Below are positions 44,908 through 53,827 of a DNA stretch of 64,000 nt, in pieces; position 1 is the stretch's first letter; each line of letters starts with the position of its first letter. The notes beneath the pieces were generated by a model that worked only from the letters and a program-made list of their open reading frames with translations, made no database searches and had not been told where the DNA came from. Source of the stretch: Prosthecobacter dejongeii (GTDB lineage: Bacteria > Verrucomicrobiota > Verrucomicrobiia > Verrucomicrobiales > Verrucomicrobiaceae); NCBI RefSeq assembly GCF_014203045.1, contig NZ_JACHIF010000002.1, positions 618,176 through 682,175 of the forward strand. Reading direction: 5' to 3'. The translations under genes and the position numbers were made by a program.

Positions 44908-44938
44908 CGGGACTTGGCAAGTCCCGCTCCTTGGGGGG
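44908..44938 (+). repeat. REP-type hairpin, copy 11 (upstream of RAYT)
   Basis: GTGAGATGACGGGACTTGGC continuing AAGTCCCGCTCCTTGGGG; followed by AAGCTCGGGGGCGTGTGAGC. Identical core to the 43.97 and 49.37 kb copies. Confidence 0.95.
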
Positions 44939-44974
44939 GCGTTGTGAAAGCTCGGGGGCGTGTGAGCTGATCGC

Positions 44975-47900
44975 TTACCCTTTGAGGGTCATGAGGTAGG
45001 CGAGGAGGTCGGCGGCTTGCTGGTCGGTTAGGGCATCGAGGAGGCCTTCGGGCATGAGGCTGCGGCGGATGTAGCGGGTGGTGCGGACGTCTTTTTTGGG
45101 CACGCGGCGGTCGGGCAGGCCGGGCTGGCGCACGACGTAGGCTTGGGCGTCTTCGCTGACGTAGAAGGCATCCAGGAGGTCGCCATTCATCATCTCCAGG
45201 CGGAAGATGCGGTAGCCGGGCTCCATGGCGGCATTGGGGGTGAGGATGTTGCGCAGCACGGCCTCGAGGCCCATGGCCCCAGCGCCGCTGAGGTTGGGGC
45301 CGATCTGGCCGCCGGTGCTGCCGATCTGATGACAGGCGAGGCAGAGGGCGGCGAGGGGCTGGCCCTGCGGTGCCTTGCCCTGGGTAGCGAGGGCGGTGTA
45401 GCGGGTGAACTGGGCATCCAGCTTCTGGGCCTGGGCCTCGGTGAGCAGCGGTGGGGTGTCCAGAGTCTTGGCGATGCGTGCGCCCTGGCCATAGAGCTTG
45501 GGCGTGGCGGGCTTCGGGTCGCGGGCGGCGGTGAAGTGCAGGCCTTCGGTGGTGGGGGGCAGGATGCGGTCAAAATGGGCGCGGATCTGGGCCTCGGTGC
45601 GGGCCTGTTTCCACACACGGAATTCGCTGAGCGCGCCGTGGGTGCCCTGGTTGGGGCCGCTCCAGCCGATGCGGCAGTCTTTGAAGGGGGCGATGGATTT
45701 CTTGCTACTGGTGGCTTCCAGCTCGCCGTTTTGATAAAGCTTGAAGGTGCCTCCAGCATCACGGGTGATGGCCACGTGGGTCCAGAGATCGGGCGTCATA
45801 GGCTTTTGTGCGACCGCGACATCGCCGATGCCATCCCCGAGCCAGACGCGAAATTTGGAGCCGAAGAAGTTGAGGTCAATCTGTTTCGGCGAGCCGAGGA
45901 TGCTGTCCTGATTTCCGATACCTTCGGTTAGGCGGACCCAGGTCTCGACGGTGAAGGGACCTTCAAGAGTGAGCTTGGAATCCACCCAGGCGCTGTCTTG
46001 GCCATCGAGCAAAAGCACTTCGCCAAACACGCCGCCGAGTTGCTGCTGTAGCTGGGCCAGGGCGGGATCTTCGCCCAGGACGGTGGCGAGACGTTCGAGC
46101 ACAGGGCCGTCGAGATCGGCCTGGGGGATGGTTTTGTCGAGAATGGCGGCGAGCAGGCTTTTGGCTCCGCCTTCGGCCTGGCCGGAGAGGGCATTGAGCG
46201 TGCGCTTACGCTGGGCGGGGGTGAGCTTGGGGTAGAGCTTGAAGAGGCGTTCGCAGGCGCTGTGAACGGAGTTGGTGCTGGCGGCGATGAGGGCATCCAG
46301 CGCGGCATCGCGGAGGGTGGAGTCGGGATCGGATTCGGCGAGGACGTAGAAGAGCTGGGTTTCGGGCGAACGGATGGCGGCCAAGGCGGCGAGGCGGAGG
46401 GCGAGTTCGCCACTTTCATCCTGGGGGACGGGCTGGCCTGCAAAGACCAGCTGCTGCCGCTGGTAGAGGGGCTCGATGACGTGTTCCTCGGCGGGAATTT
46501 GAAAGCCGCTGCACAGCACGAGGGCCTGTTTGCGGGTGGGCAAGTCGTCACTCTTCAGCATGCTGAGGGCGGTCTCTTGGAGGATGGGGGCGACGCGGGG
46601 GGCATCCAGCAAGGTGCGTTTGGCCAGGAGTTTTTCCGCGACGACGGCCCCCGATGCGGGCAGGGAGAGCAGGGCTTTCAGGGCTGCGCCCACGCCGGGT
46701 TCTTCGGGGAACTGGGCGAGGCGGAGGAGCTCTTCGTCATTCGGGGCGCGGTCGAGCTGGGGCAGGAGTTTGGCGACGCGGGTGGCGCTGGTTTTCGGAT
46801 CCAGGGCCAGGGCGGCGAGGACGCGGGCCTCGACGGGGAGTGCGGCGGCGGTTTCGGAATCGAGGAACTTGGCGACGGCCTCCGGATGCCGCTCTAGGAA
46901 CATGCGAACTAGGAAGCGTTCGAACTCGCGGTCATAAGCTTCGCGAACGGGGATTTGTTTGGCACCGCGTGAGGACTGGATGGTGGGGCCGCTGGGGAGG
47001 GAGGGCTTGGCGAAGGAGAGGAGCTTGGCGATGTTTTCATTCGTCAGATTGTTTGCCAAGGAGCGGACTTCTTTGGTGAGAGGAGGCGAAGAGTACTCTT
47101 GGCTCGACCAATGATCTTTTGGTAGCATGCCGCGGTCCACCAATGTCTGCCAGGCGAGGTGGGCTTTGGCGGTGGGTTTGGTGGCGAGGAGGGCGATGAG
47201 GTCTTCGTTGCTGAGCTGGGTGAAATCGGGGATGGGGGGGAGGGGAGCGTGGGCACTTTTGCCCATTTCTTTGGAGGTGGAGTCGGGAGTCGGCTGGTCA
47301 GGCGAGGGCCTGGAGATAGGCGGCTGCGCCGCTTCGGTTTTAGATGCGGACAGGAGTGTCCGCGCTCCTCTCGGGACGATGCGCCAGATGCGGCCTCGGG
47401 TTTTGTCGCGGTCGGGGTGGGCGCGGGGGACTTCGTTGTGGGAGATGATTTTGTTATACCAGTCCACGATGTAGATGCAGCCGTCGGGGCCGTTGGTGAG
47501 GGCCACGGGGCGGAAGAAGGGATCGTCGCAGGTGATGAGGTCGGGCTTTTGTTCGAGCTTCCAGTAGGCGCCGTCGCGGTGCATGGCGAGGGTTTGGACC
47601 TTGGATGTGATGGGGTTGGCGACAGCTATGGTATGGGCGGCCTGGGCATCGACGAGGGGGCCGTTTTCAATGAGGGCGAGGCCGCTGAGGCCGGTACCGC
47701 CCATGCGGAAATCCGCCTGTGGTGGGAAATCGGGCTGGTAGCTTTTTTTCAGGGCCTCCATGCCGCCGGGGTAGTAGGCGTATTCATGGAAGGGCATGAC
47801 GGGGTAGCCGTAGTCGTTGGCCTCCTGGATGAAGGTCTCGCCCTCGCCGGTGATGACGAGTCCCCAAATGTTGTTAGGCCCGACGCTGGTGACTTCAAAG

Positions 47901-49249
47901 TCGCTGCCATCGGGCCGCATGCGGGCCATGCCGCACTTGGGGTAATCCACGAGGGCTTTGCTGCCAGGCTTGTGGACCTGGCTGTTGTTAAAGAGGCCCT
48001 GGGCCATCCAGATCCAGCCGCCGGGGGCGCGGGTGAACTGATGGGGGAAGAGGTGGCTGTCCTGCACGCCGAAGCCGGTGAGGAGGACTTCGTGGGTATC
48101 GGCCCGGCTGTCGCCATCGGTATCCTTGAAGAGCTTCAGGTCATGGCCATGCTGGATGTAGCAGGTGTCGCCATTGCCCCAGGGCAGGATGCCCAGGGGG
48201 ATGGCGAGGCCCTGGGCATAGACCACAGGATTGGTTAGGCCGCCGGGAGGCAGCGGGGCATTGAGGGCCTCGCGGGAATAGATGAGGACTTTGTCCTTGC
48301 CGGGGCTGTTGTAGATGGCCTCGGCTGCGGCGGGGTTTTCATTGGCATCCACCGGATATTCAAAGGCGGTCTGCGTCCACAAACGGCCGCGCTGATCAAA
48401 ATACACGCTGACGAATTTGCCGATGCCGTCGCTTTCCTGGACGACGAGTTCGATGTCGTAACCTTCGGGCAGGTGGAAGAGCTTTTGCTGCTCGGCTGCG
48501 GTTTTGGCGGTGCCTTGAACGTTGTTGTAACTGGTGTCGCGTTTGCCTTTGGCGGGTGGGGCGAGGAGTTTGCGTGCGGCCTCGACGCCGCCGAGGGACT
48601 GCCAGGTGGGCGCACCGGGGGTGGCGGGGAGTTCCTCAATCGTGATGTCCTTTACCTGCACGATGCAGGCACCGCCGCTGTGGACCTGGGGGCCGAGTTG
48701 GCCATCGAGCGCGACGTTTTTGTCGGCCTCGGTGTAGTCAATCGCGGCGACGCCATTGATCCAGACCTGGATGCGTGGGCCTTCTGCGCGGATGCGGTAT
48801 TCGTTCCAGCCATAGACGTCCACGGCCTTGTCCAACGCGGCGGCGTCGAGAGGTTCGGCGATGACTTTGTTGCGGCGGAATTCGTCATAAATTTTGCCGA
48901 ACCAGCCCTTGCCGCAGTCCACCTGGTAACCGCTCATGTGATGGCCGCTGGGCACACGCAAGCTGCGGATTTGAATGCCGCTGTTCAGCATGCCAGTGGT
49001 GGGATCGCCGCTGACTTTGATCTTCAGTTTGAGATCGAAGTTCTGGTAGCTCTTGTGAGTGCAGATGAAGTAGTTCTGCGTGACTTTTTCGGTGAGGGAA
49101 CCGCCGGTCATGAGGCCGCCCTCAATGCGCCAGACGGCGGGGTCGAAGTCCCAGCCAGTGAGGGATTTGCCATCGAAGAGGGAGACGGGCTGGGCCCAGA
49201 GGGGCAGGGCTGTGGTGAGCAGCAGGCAGAGGAGGGCAAAGCGGCGCAT
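44975..49249 (-). CDS. DUF1080/beta-propeller/LamG/cytochrome c multidomain exported protein
   Basis: Protein of 1,424 aa from ATG at 49249 (signal RRFALLCLLLTTALPLWAQ). Order: DUF1080 (3-keto-disaccharide hydrolase-like; SLFDGKSLTGWDF, HHMSGYQVDCGKGWFGKIYD) to about residue 210; PVC-type sorbosone-dehydrogenase-like propeller (about 250-640; VSVYFDQRGRLWTQTAFEYP, HLFPHQFTRAPGGWIWMAQG); helical repeat region; LamG-like domain (about 1115-1260; FTVETWVRLTEGIGNQ); C-terminal cytochrome c with CLACH (about residue 1330). It would oxidise or hydrolyse sugars in the periplasm and pass electrons to the cytochrome (inference). The linker at about residue 640 is encoded by a dispersed repeat (47343-47375). 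Confidence 0.88.
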   Translation of the reverse strand: MRRFALLCLLLTTALPLWAQPVSLFDGKSLTGWDFDPAVWRIEGGLMTGGSLTEKVTQNYFICTHKSYQNFDLKLKIKVSGDPTTGMLNSGIQIRSLRVPSGHHMSGYQVDCGKGWFGKIYDEFRRNKVIAEPLDAAALDKAVDVYGWNEYRIRAEGPRIQVWINGVAAIDYTEADKNVALDGQLGPQVHSGGACIVQVKDITIEELPATPGAPTWQSLGGVEAARKLLAPPAKGKRDTSYNNVQGTAKTAAEQQKLFHLPEGYDIELVVQESDGIGKFVSVYFDQRGRLWTQTAFEYPVDANENPAAAEAIYNSPGKDKVLIYSREALNAPLPPGGLTNPVVYAQGLAIPLGILPWGNGDTCYIQHGHDLKLFKDTDGDSRADTHEVLLTGFGVQDSHLFPHQFTRAPGGWIWMAQGLFNNSQVHKPGSKALVDYPKCGMARMRPDGSDFEVTSVGPNNIWGLVITGEGETFIQEANDYGYPVMPFHEYAYYPGGMEALKKSYQPDFPPQADFRMGGTGLSGLALIENGPLVDAQAAHTIAVANPITSKVQTLAMHRDGAYWKLEQKPDLITCDDPFFRPVALTNGPDGCIYIVDWYNKIISHNEVPRAHPDRDKTRGRIWRIVPRGARTLLSASKTEAAQPPISRPSPDQPTPDSTSKEMGKSAHAPLPPIPDFTQLSNEDLIALLATKPTAKAHLAWQTLVDRGMLPKDHWSSQEYSSPPLTKEVRSLANNLTNENIAKLLSFAKPSLPSGPTIQSSRGAKQIPVREAYDREFERFLVRMFLERHPEAVAKFLDSETAAALPVEARVLAALALDPKTSATRVAKLLPQLDRAPNDEELLRLAQFPEEPGVGAALKALLSLPASGAVVAEKLLAKRTLLDAPRVAPILQETALSMLKSDDLPTRKQALVLCSGFQIPAEEHVIEPLYQRQQLVFAGQPVPQDESGELALRLAALAAIRSPETQLFYVLAESDPDSTLRDAALDALIAASTNSVHSACERLFKLYPKLTPAQRKRTLNALSGQAEGGAKSLLAAILDKTIPQADLDGPVLERLATVLGEDPALAQLQQQLGGVFGEVLLLDGQDSAWVDSKLTLEGPFTVETWVRLTEGIGNQDSILGSPKQIDLNFFGSKFRVWLGDGIGDVAVAQKPMTPDLWTHVAITRDAGGTFKLYQNGELEATSSKKSIAPFKDCRIGWSGPNQGTHGALSEFRVWKQARTEAQIRAHFDRILPPTTEGLHFTAARDPKPATPKLYGQGARIAKTLDTPPLLTEAQAQKLDAQFTRYTALATQGKAPQGQPLAALCLACHQIGSTGGQIGPNLSGAGAMGLEAVLRNILTPNAAMEPGYRIFRLEMMNGDLLDAFYVSEDAQAYVVRQPGLPDRRVPKKDVRTTRYIRRSLMPEGLLDALTDQQAADLLAYLMTLKG
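47343..47375 (+). repeat. GCGGACA hairpin repeat, copy 2, in-frame inside a gene
   Basis: GATGCGGACAGGAGTGTCCG then CGCTCCTCTCGGG, matching 15822-15853. On the coding strand it reads PRGARTLLSASK in a linker of the large cytochrome protein. Confidence 0.85.
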
Positions 49250-49601
49250 GGTGGTGGAGACGATATAACGCGGGCATTCCACCAGATTCCTGCGAGGGCG
49301 TCCACAAGGAGGTGACCGAAATGCACAGGGTGGGTGGGTGCGAGGGGAGAGAGCGGGCGGAGGCGTGAGATGACGGGACTTGGCAAGTCCCGCTCCTTGG
49401 GGAGCTGGGGTAAGCTCGGGGGTGGGTGAGCTTTCGGTCTGGCCATCCGGCGTACGGTACGCAGGCGGCTACCTCTTTTTGCCAAAGCCTGTCGAGTGAG
49501 GCATCCGGAGGGCGGGGGAGGGCCGAAAAAATGGGTGACGGGTGGGTCGAAATTCAGGGGGATTTTGGCCGGAGGTGAGGTAGGGGTGAGGTTATTGAAT
49601 T
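49250..49601. repeat. Spacer with REP copy 12
   Basis: Divergent intergenic region between the large cytochrome gene and the PAP2 gene. It contains the intact REP (49374-49402) and its second block AAGCTCGGGGGTGGGTGAGC. No other feature recognised. Confidence 0.8.
49374..49402 (+). repeat. REP-type hairpin, copy 12
   Basis: GTGAGATGACGGGACTTGGC continuing AAGTCCCGCTCCTTGGGG, identical to the RAYT-flanking copies. Confidence 0.95.
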
Positions 49602-50357
49602 ATGATTGCGCGTTCGTGGGAGCTTTTTCAAAATCAGGTGCGCCAGTGGCGCAAGGAGCCACTGATCCCGGCGGCGTTGCTGATCATTGCCTGCGGGCTG
49701 CTGGGCTTTATCGAGATCGCGGAGGAGGTGCAGCAAAAGGAATCGCACAGCTATGATGAGAAGATCCTGCTGGCGATGCGGGAGGCGGGGAATCCGGCGG
49801 ATCCACTGGGCCCGCCGTGGATGGAGGAGATGGGGCGGGACCTGACGGCGCTGGGGGGATTCACGATCCTGACCGGGCTGACGGTGGTCTCCATGGGGCT
49901 GATGCTGCTGTATGGCCGGGTGCGGCTGTCGCTGCTGACGCTGGTGGCCATCACGGGTGGGATGCAGGCCTCGGCGTGGTTGAAAAGTTTGTTTGGCCGT
50001 CCGCGCCCGGACCTGGTGCCGCATGGGGTGCTGGTGACGAGCGCCAGCTTTCCCAGCGGCCATGCGATGATGGCGGCGGTGGTCTATCTGACGCTGGGCG
50101 TGATGCTGGCGCGCACGCAGCCCAGCCGGAAGGTGCGGCTGTACATTGTGTCGCTATCGGTGATCATTGCGCTGCTGGTGGGTTGCAGTCGGGTGTATCT
50201 GGGCGTGCACTGGCCCACGGATGTGCTGGCGGGCTGGACGCTGGGCGGGGCCTGGGCGGTGACGTTTGGCCTCATCGCGCTGAAGGTGGACCCTCGCCGT
50301 CCTGGCGATGAGGGCCGTGGTGATGAGGAGGCGAAGACGCTGGAAGAGAGTGAGTGA
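49602..50357 (+). CDS. PAP2-family membrane phosphatase
   Basis: Integral membrane lipid phosphatase, 251 aa. The three family motifs are complete: KSLFGRPRPDL, SFPSGHAM and SRVYLGVHWPTDVLAGW, on the outer face between about five hydrophobic helices. Typical roles are undecaprenyl-diphosphate or phosphatidate dephosphorylation. The C-terminal tail is acidic and polar (GDEGRGDEEAK). The next gene, a convergent AraC regulator, ends 10 nt away. Confidence 0.93.
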   Translation: MIARSWELFQNQVRQWRKEPLIPAALLIIACGLLGFIEIAEEVQQKESHSYDEKILLAMREAGNPADPLGPPWMEEMGRDLTALGGFTILTGLTVVSMGLMLLYGRVRLSLLTLVAITGGMQASAWLKSLFGRPRPDLVPHGVLVTSASFPSGHAMMAAVVYLTLGVMLARTQPSRKVRLYIVSLSVIIALLVGCSRVYLGVHWPTDVLAGWTLGGAWAVTFGLIALKVDPRRPGDEGRGDEEAKTLEESE

Positions 50358-50366
50358 TCTATTAGA

Positions 50367-51206
50367 TCAAGCCCGGGCGCGGTAGTCGGAGGGGAGGCAG
50401 CCGGCCCAGCGACGGAAGGCGCGGGAGAAGGCGATGGGGCTGCGGTAGCCGATCTGCTGGGCGATGACCTCTTGCTTATCCTCGGTGTTGCTGAGCATCT
50501 CTTGGGCGGCCTGGATGCGCAGCGAGGTGAGGTGGGCCATGGGGCTGCGGCCCAGTTCTTTCCAGCAAAGGCGGCGGAAGTGCTCCTCGCTGACGTGGGC
50601 GGCGTGGGCCAGGGAGGCGAGCGTCCAATCCTCGGCCAGGCGGGTTTCCACCTCCTGCCAGAGGCGGCGCAGGCGTTCATCGCGACGCCAGGGTTCGGCG
50701 AGGCGGCGGGTGTGGTGCTGGAGGAGTTCGGTCCAGTGATGCAGGGCCTTCACATCGCGGGTGCTTTCCCACTCGCCACGCAGGCCGGCCCAGATGCGGT
50801 GGAGCTGGGCGGCATCCACCTTGACCTTTACAGGGGAGGCGGCGCTAACCAGAGGTGTGACAAAGGGGGGCTCGTCATAACGCACCCAGAGGAAGTGCCA
50901 GGGCTCGCCCGGGAGGGCGTGAAAGGCATTGGGCACGCGCGGCGGGGCCATGCAGGCGGTGCCGGGGCTGACACGGTGCCAGCGGCCATCCAGGAGGACA
51001 CGACCGCTGCCGCTGAGGCAGACCATGAGGAAGCTGCCGCTGGGGGAAAGACGTACGCGCTCATAGGGCGGCACGGCTTCATCCATGCCCAGCCGGGCGA
51101 TGCGGTGGGTGGCGAGGGCGCGGCAATCGGCGGCCTCCAGTACCCAGCGGGCGGTCTTGGGGCCGTCGCGAGTGGTTTCGATGAGAGCTGGGGGCGAGGC
51201 TGGCAC
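50367..51206 (-). CDS. AraC/XylS-family transcriptional regulator
   Basis: Protein of 279 aa: N-terminal cupin-like sensor domain (SFLMVCLSGSGRVLLDGRWH, then PGTACMAPPRVPNAFHALPG) and C-terminal double HTH (DWTLASLAHAAHVSEEHFRR, IAQQIGYRSPIAFSRAFRRW). The pattern suggests a sugar-responsive regulator. No metabolic operon is next to it; the target is unknown. Confidence 0.92.
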   Translation of the reverse strand: MPASPPALIETTRDGPKTARWVLEAADCRALATHRIARLGMDEAVPPYERVRLSPSGSFLMVCLSGSGRVLLDGRWHRVSPGTACMAPPRVPNAFHALPGEPWHFLWVRYDEPPFVTPLVSAASPVKVKVDAAQLHRIWAGLRGEWESTRDVKALHHWTELLQHHTRRLAEPWRRDERLRRLWQEVETRLAEDWTLASLAHAAHVSEEHFRRLCWKELGRSPMAHLTSLRIQAAQEMLSNTEDKQEVIAQQIGYRSPIAFSRAFRRWAGCLPSDYRARA

Positions 51207-51642
51207 GGGGGGTGAGATCGGGCGGGGCGGATTGGTAGAAGGGAGGCTTTTTTACAGGATTAACAGGAAGTGTGGCAAGGTGGCGGGCGGCAAAGATGGG
51301 GAGGCTTTTTTAGACAGGATTGCAGTCCCGCAGTTGCGGAAAGGATTGACAGAAAGGGGATGGATTGGGGGGACGAGATGGAGGTGGGGGCGGAGTGGTG
51401 GAAGGGGGGCTTTTTTACAGGATTAACAAGATGGCAGGATTAACAGGATTTTTTGAGGGTTTTACAAGTGTAGGGGCTCTGTTGATGTTTAGGCTTGCGG
51501 GAATCTGGAGAGTGGGCGGAACGTCGTTGAGTCGCCTAAAGGCTAGACAACAGTAGACTTGGCGTGCTGGGCGGGTGAGCTTCTCGAAAGCGCCAGGGGG
51601 CTGGCGCAGTCCAGGATGCTTCGTGGTTGCGGTGTGGGCGGT
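51207..51642. repeat. Cluster of ACAGGATT repeats and the 45-bp repeat
   Basis: No gene. Three ACAGGATT-family units in near-tandem: 51247-51271, 51305-51357 (with a degenerate nested hairpin CCCGCAGTTGCGGA) and 51411-51455, separated by purine-rich GACGAGATGGAGGTGGGGGC linkers. At 51576-51623 is the second copy of the segment seen at 6561-6612 (GAGCTTCTCGAAAGCGCC, CTGGCGCAGTCCAGGATGCT). Confidence 0.8.
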
Positions 51643-52233
51643 TTAGTCGAGGATGAAGATCGTGGCACCGCGTGCGCCGTGGGCACCGATGACGAGGCAT
51701 TGTTCGATGTCGGCGGTCTTGGAGGGACCGGCGAGGAAGAGGCCGAAGCCGCTGCCGATGGTGTCGATGCGCTCGTAGGCGTGGTGCAGGGTGGGGACGA
51801 GATCGGCGGCGCGGAGGATGATGAAGAGATGCTCGGCAATGAAGGGGAGGACGCGGTGGGGGCCGAGCTCGGTTTCATCCAGCCAGACGGCGCCGTTTTC
51901 GCAGACGCCGAAACGAGCGTGGAGGATGGCGGTGTGGATGCCATCGAGCGCGTGGGGATCGGTAACGGTGGTGAGATCCACAGTGCCGGGGAGCTGCGGG
52001 ACGTGGGAGGCGAGGGCGGCTGTGGCGGGGACGTTTTCGCGCAGCCAAGTGGCGGCCTCGGTGAAGCTGCGGCCCCGGATGACGCGTGCGCCGATGAGGT
52101 CCAGCGTGGCGATGAAGTCCGGCAGGGAGGCTTCATTGGGCAGTGCACGCAGGGCGTCCACGGGGGCCTCGGGCAGGGGCGTGGGGCTGCCCTGGGCCTG
52201 ACGGACGGCGGCGAGGATGGTGGCGCGGCTCAT
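51643..52233 (-). CDS. lutC: LutC-type LUD domain protein, lactate utilisation
   Basis: Protein of 196 aa from ATG at 52233; an in-frame extension to 52353 only translates heptad repeats and is rejected. LUD domain (PF02589): FARFGVCENGAVWLDE-like segment (HARFGVCENGAVWLDETELG), LPFIAEHLFIILRAADLVP, IGSGFGLFLAGPSKTADIEQ and the terminal GARGATIFILD. Third component of the LutABC L-lactate oxidising complex. Separated from lutB by a 128-bp repeat-filled gap instead of the usual tight coupling. Confidence 0.93.
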   Translation of the reverse strand: MSRATILAAVRQAQGSPTPLPEAPVDALRALPNEASLPDFIATLDLIGARVIRGRSFTEAATWLRENVPATAALASHVPQLPGTVDLTTVTDPHALDGIHTAILHARFGVCENGAVWLDETELGPHRVLPFIAEHLFIILRAADLVPTLHHAYERIDTIGSGFGLFLAGPSKTADIEQCLVIGAHGARGATIFILD

Positions 52234-52240
52234 GGGGGTG

Positions 52241-52347
<107 letters not shown>

Positions 52348-52360
52348 TTCCATTCATGCT

Positions 52361-53716
52361 CTATTTTTTATTAGACTGTTGGTTATGCCATTGGCGGAAG
52401 GTCTGGGCGGGGGCGGGGGGGAGGTCGCGGGATTGGGTCCAGGGATCAAGGCGGAGTAGATTCAGCAGCGGGGTGGTGCGGCGCATGAACCAGCCGCCGA
52501 GGCGGAAGAGGGCAGGGCGGCGGACGACGAAGGCGGTGGTGTGCATGGCGGCTTTTTTCCACCAGGGGGCATGGCCTGCGGCGGTGATGTCCTGCCGCCA
52601 TTTCAGTAGCTGGGTGTGGATGTCAATCTTCACGGGGCACACGGCGGTGCAGGAGCCGCAGAGGGTGGAGGCGAAGGGCATGCTGGCGTGGGCGGCTTTG
52701 TCCACATTCGGCGCGAGGATGCTGCCGATGGGGCCGGAGATGAAGTAGCTGTAGCTGTAGCCGCCGCTGCGGCGGTAAACGGGGCAGGTATTAAAACAGG
52801 CGGCGCAGCGGATGCAGGCGAGTGATTTGCGGTAGTCGCTGCGGGCGAGCTGGCGGCTGCGGCCATTGTCCACAATGACGATGTGCATCTCCTGGCCGGG
52901 GCGCGGCTTTAAAAAATGGGAGCTGAAGACGGTGCTGGGCTGGCCGGTGGCGCTGCGGGCGAGCAGGCGCAGGAAGACGCCGAGGTGGGCCTGCCGGGGG
53001 ATGATCTTTTCAATCCCCATGCTGGCGATGTGGACAGGGGCGAGGTGGGCGCCCATGTCGGCATTGCCCTCATTGGTGCAGACGACGAAGCCGCCAGTCT
53101 CGGCTACGGCGAAATTCACCCCGGTGAGGGCGGCATCGGCGGTGAGAAAATGACTGCGCAGATGCTGGCGTGCGGCCTCGGTGAGCTGCTGCGGATCATC
53201 CAGCCCGGAGGGGGTGCCGAGGTGCTCGTGAAAGACCTCGCCCACTTCGGCCCGCTTCAGGTGGATGGCGGGCATGACGATGTGGCTGGGCGGCATCTTC
53301 TGGAACTGGACGATGCGCTCGCCGAGGTCGGTATCAATGACTTCGATGCCATGCTTTTCCAGGTGGGGATTGAGGTGGCATTCCTCGGTGAGCATGGACT
53401 TACTCTTCACCAGCTTGCGCGCGCCGTGCTTTTTCAGGATGCTGTGGACGGTGCGGTTGTGCTCGTCGCCATCGGCAGCCCAGTGGACGTGGATGCCGTT
53501 CGCTGCGGCGGTGTCGGCGAACTGCTCCAAGTAGTCGGCCAGTTTGGATAGGGTATGCTCCTTGATCTGGGAGGCGGCCTCGCGGAGTTGCTCCCACTCG
53601 GGCACGCGGGCGGCCATGCGGTCGCGTTTGGCACGGACCATCCAGAGCGTTTGGTCATGCCAAGCGGCGCGAGCGGGATCCCGCTGGAACTCGTGAGCGG
53701 CGGCGGAGTGAGTCAT
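52361..53716 (-). CDS. lutB: LutB-type iron-sulfur lactate oxidation subunit
   Basis: Protein of 451 aa. LUD domain in the N-terminal two thirds (KSMLTEECHLNPHLEKHGIE, ETGGFVVCTNEGNADMG, IIPRQAHLGVFLRLLARSA), then two 4Fe-4S clusters: CIRCAACFNTCPVYRRSGG and CGSCTAVCPVKIDIH. C-terminal hydrophobic/basic stretch as in the family. With LutA and LutC it oxidises L-lactate to pyruvate. Starts 112 nt after lutA. Confidence 0.95.
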   Translation of the reverse strand: MTHSAAAHEFQRDPARAAWHDQTLWMVRAKRDRMAARVPEWEQLREAASQIKEHTLSKLADYLEQFADTAAANGIHVHWAADGDEHNRTVHSILKKHGARKLVKSKSMLTEECHLNPHLEKHGIEVIDTDLGERIVQFQKMPPSHIVMPAIHLKRAEVGEVFHEHLGTPSGLDDPQQLTEAARQHLRSHFLTADAALTGVNFAVAETGGFVVCTNEGNADMGAHLAPVHIASMGIEKIIPRQAHLGVFLRLLARSATGQPSTVFSSHFLKPRPGQEMHIVIVDNGRSRQLARSDYRKSLACIRCAACFNTCPVYRRSGGYSYSYFISGPIGSILAPNVDKAAHASMPFASTLCGSCTAVCPVKIDIHTQLLKWRQDITAAGHAPWWKKAAMHTTAFVVRRPALFRLGGWFMRRTTPLLNLLRLDPWTQSRDLPPAPAQTFRQWHNQQSNKK

Positions 53717-53827
53717 GGGGAAGGGGGAAGTTTGCGCTGCGCGCGTTGGCGGTGGTTGAGCGGTTGTTTGCAGGGGTTATCCTGGTGGGTGTCGATGGTA
53801 GCAGTGGGTTTTATAAACCATCGCAAA

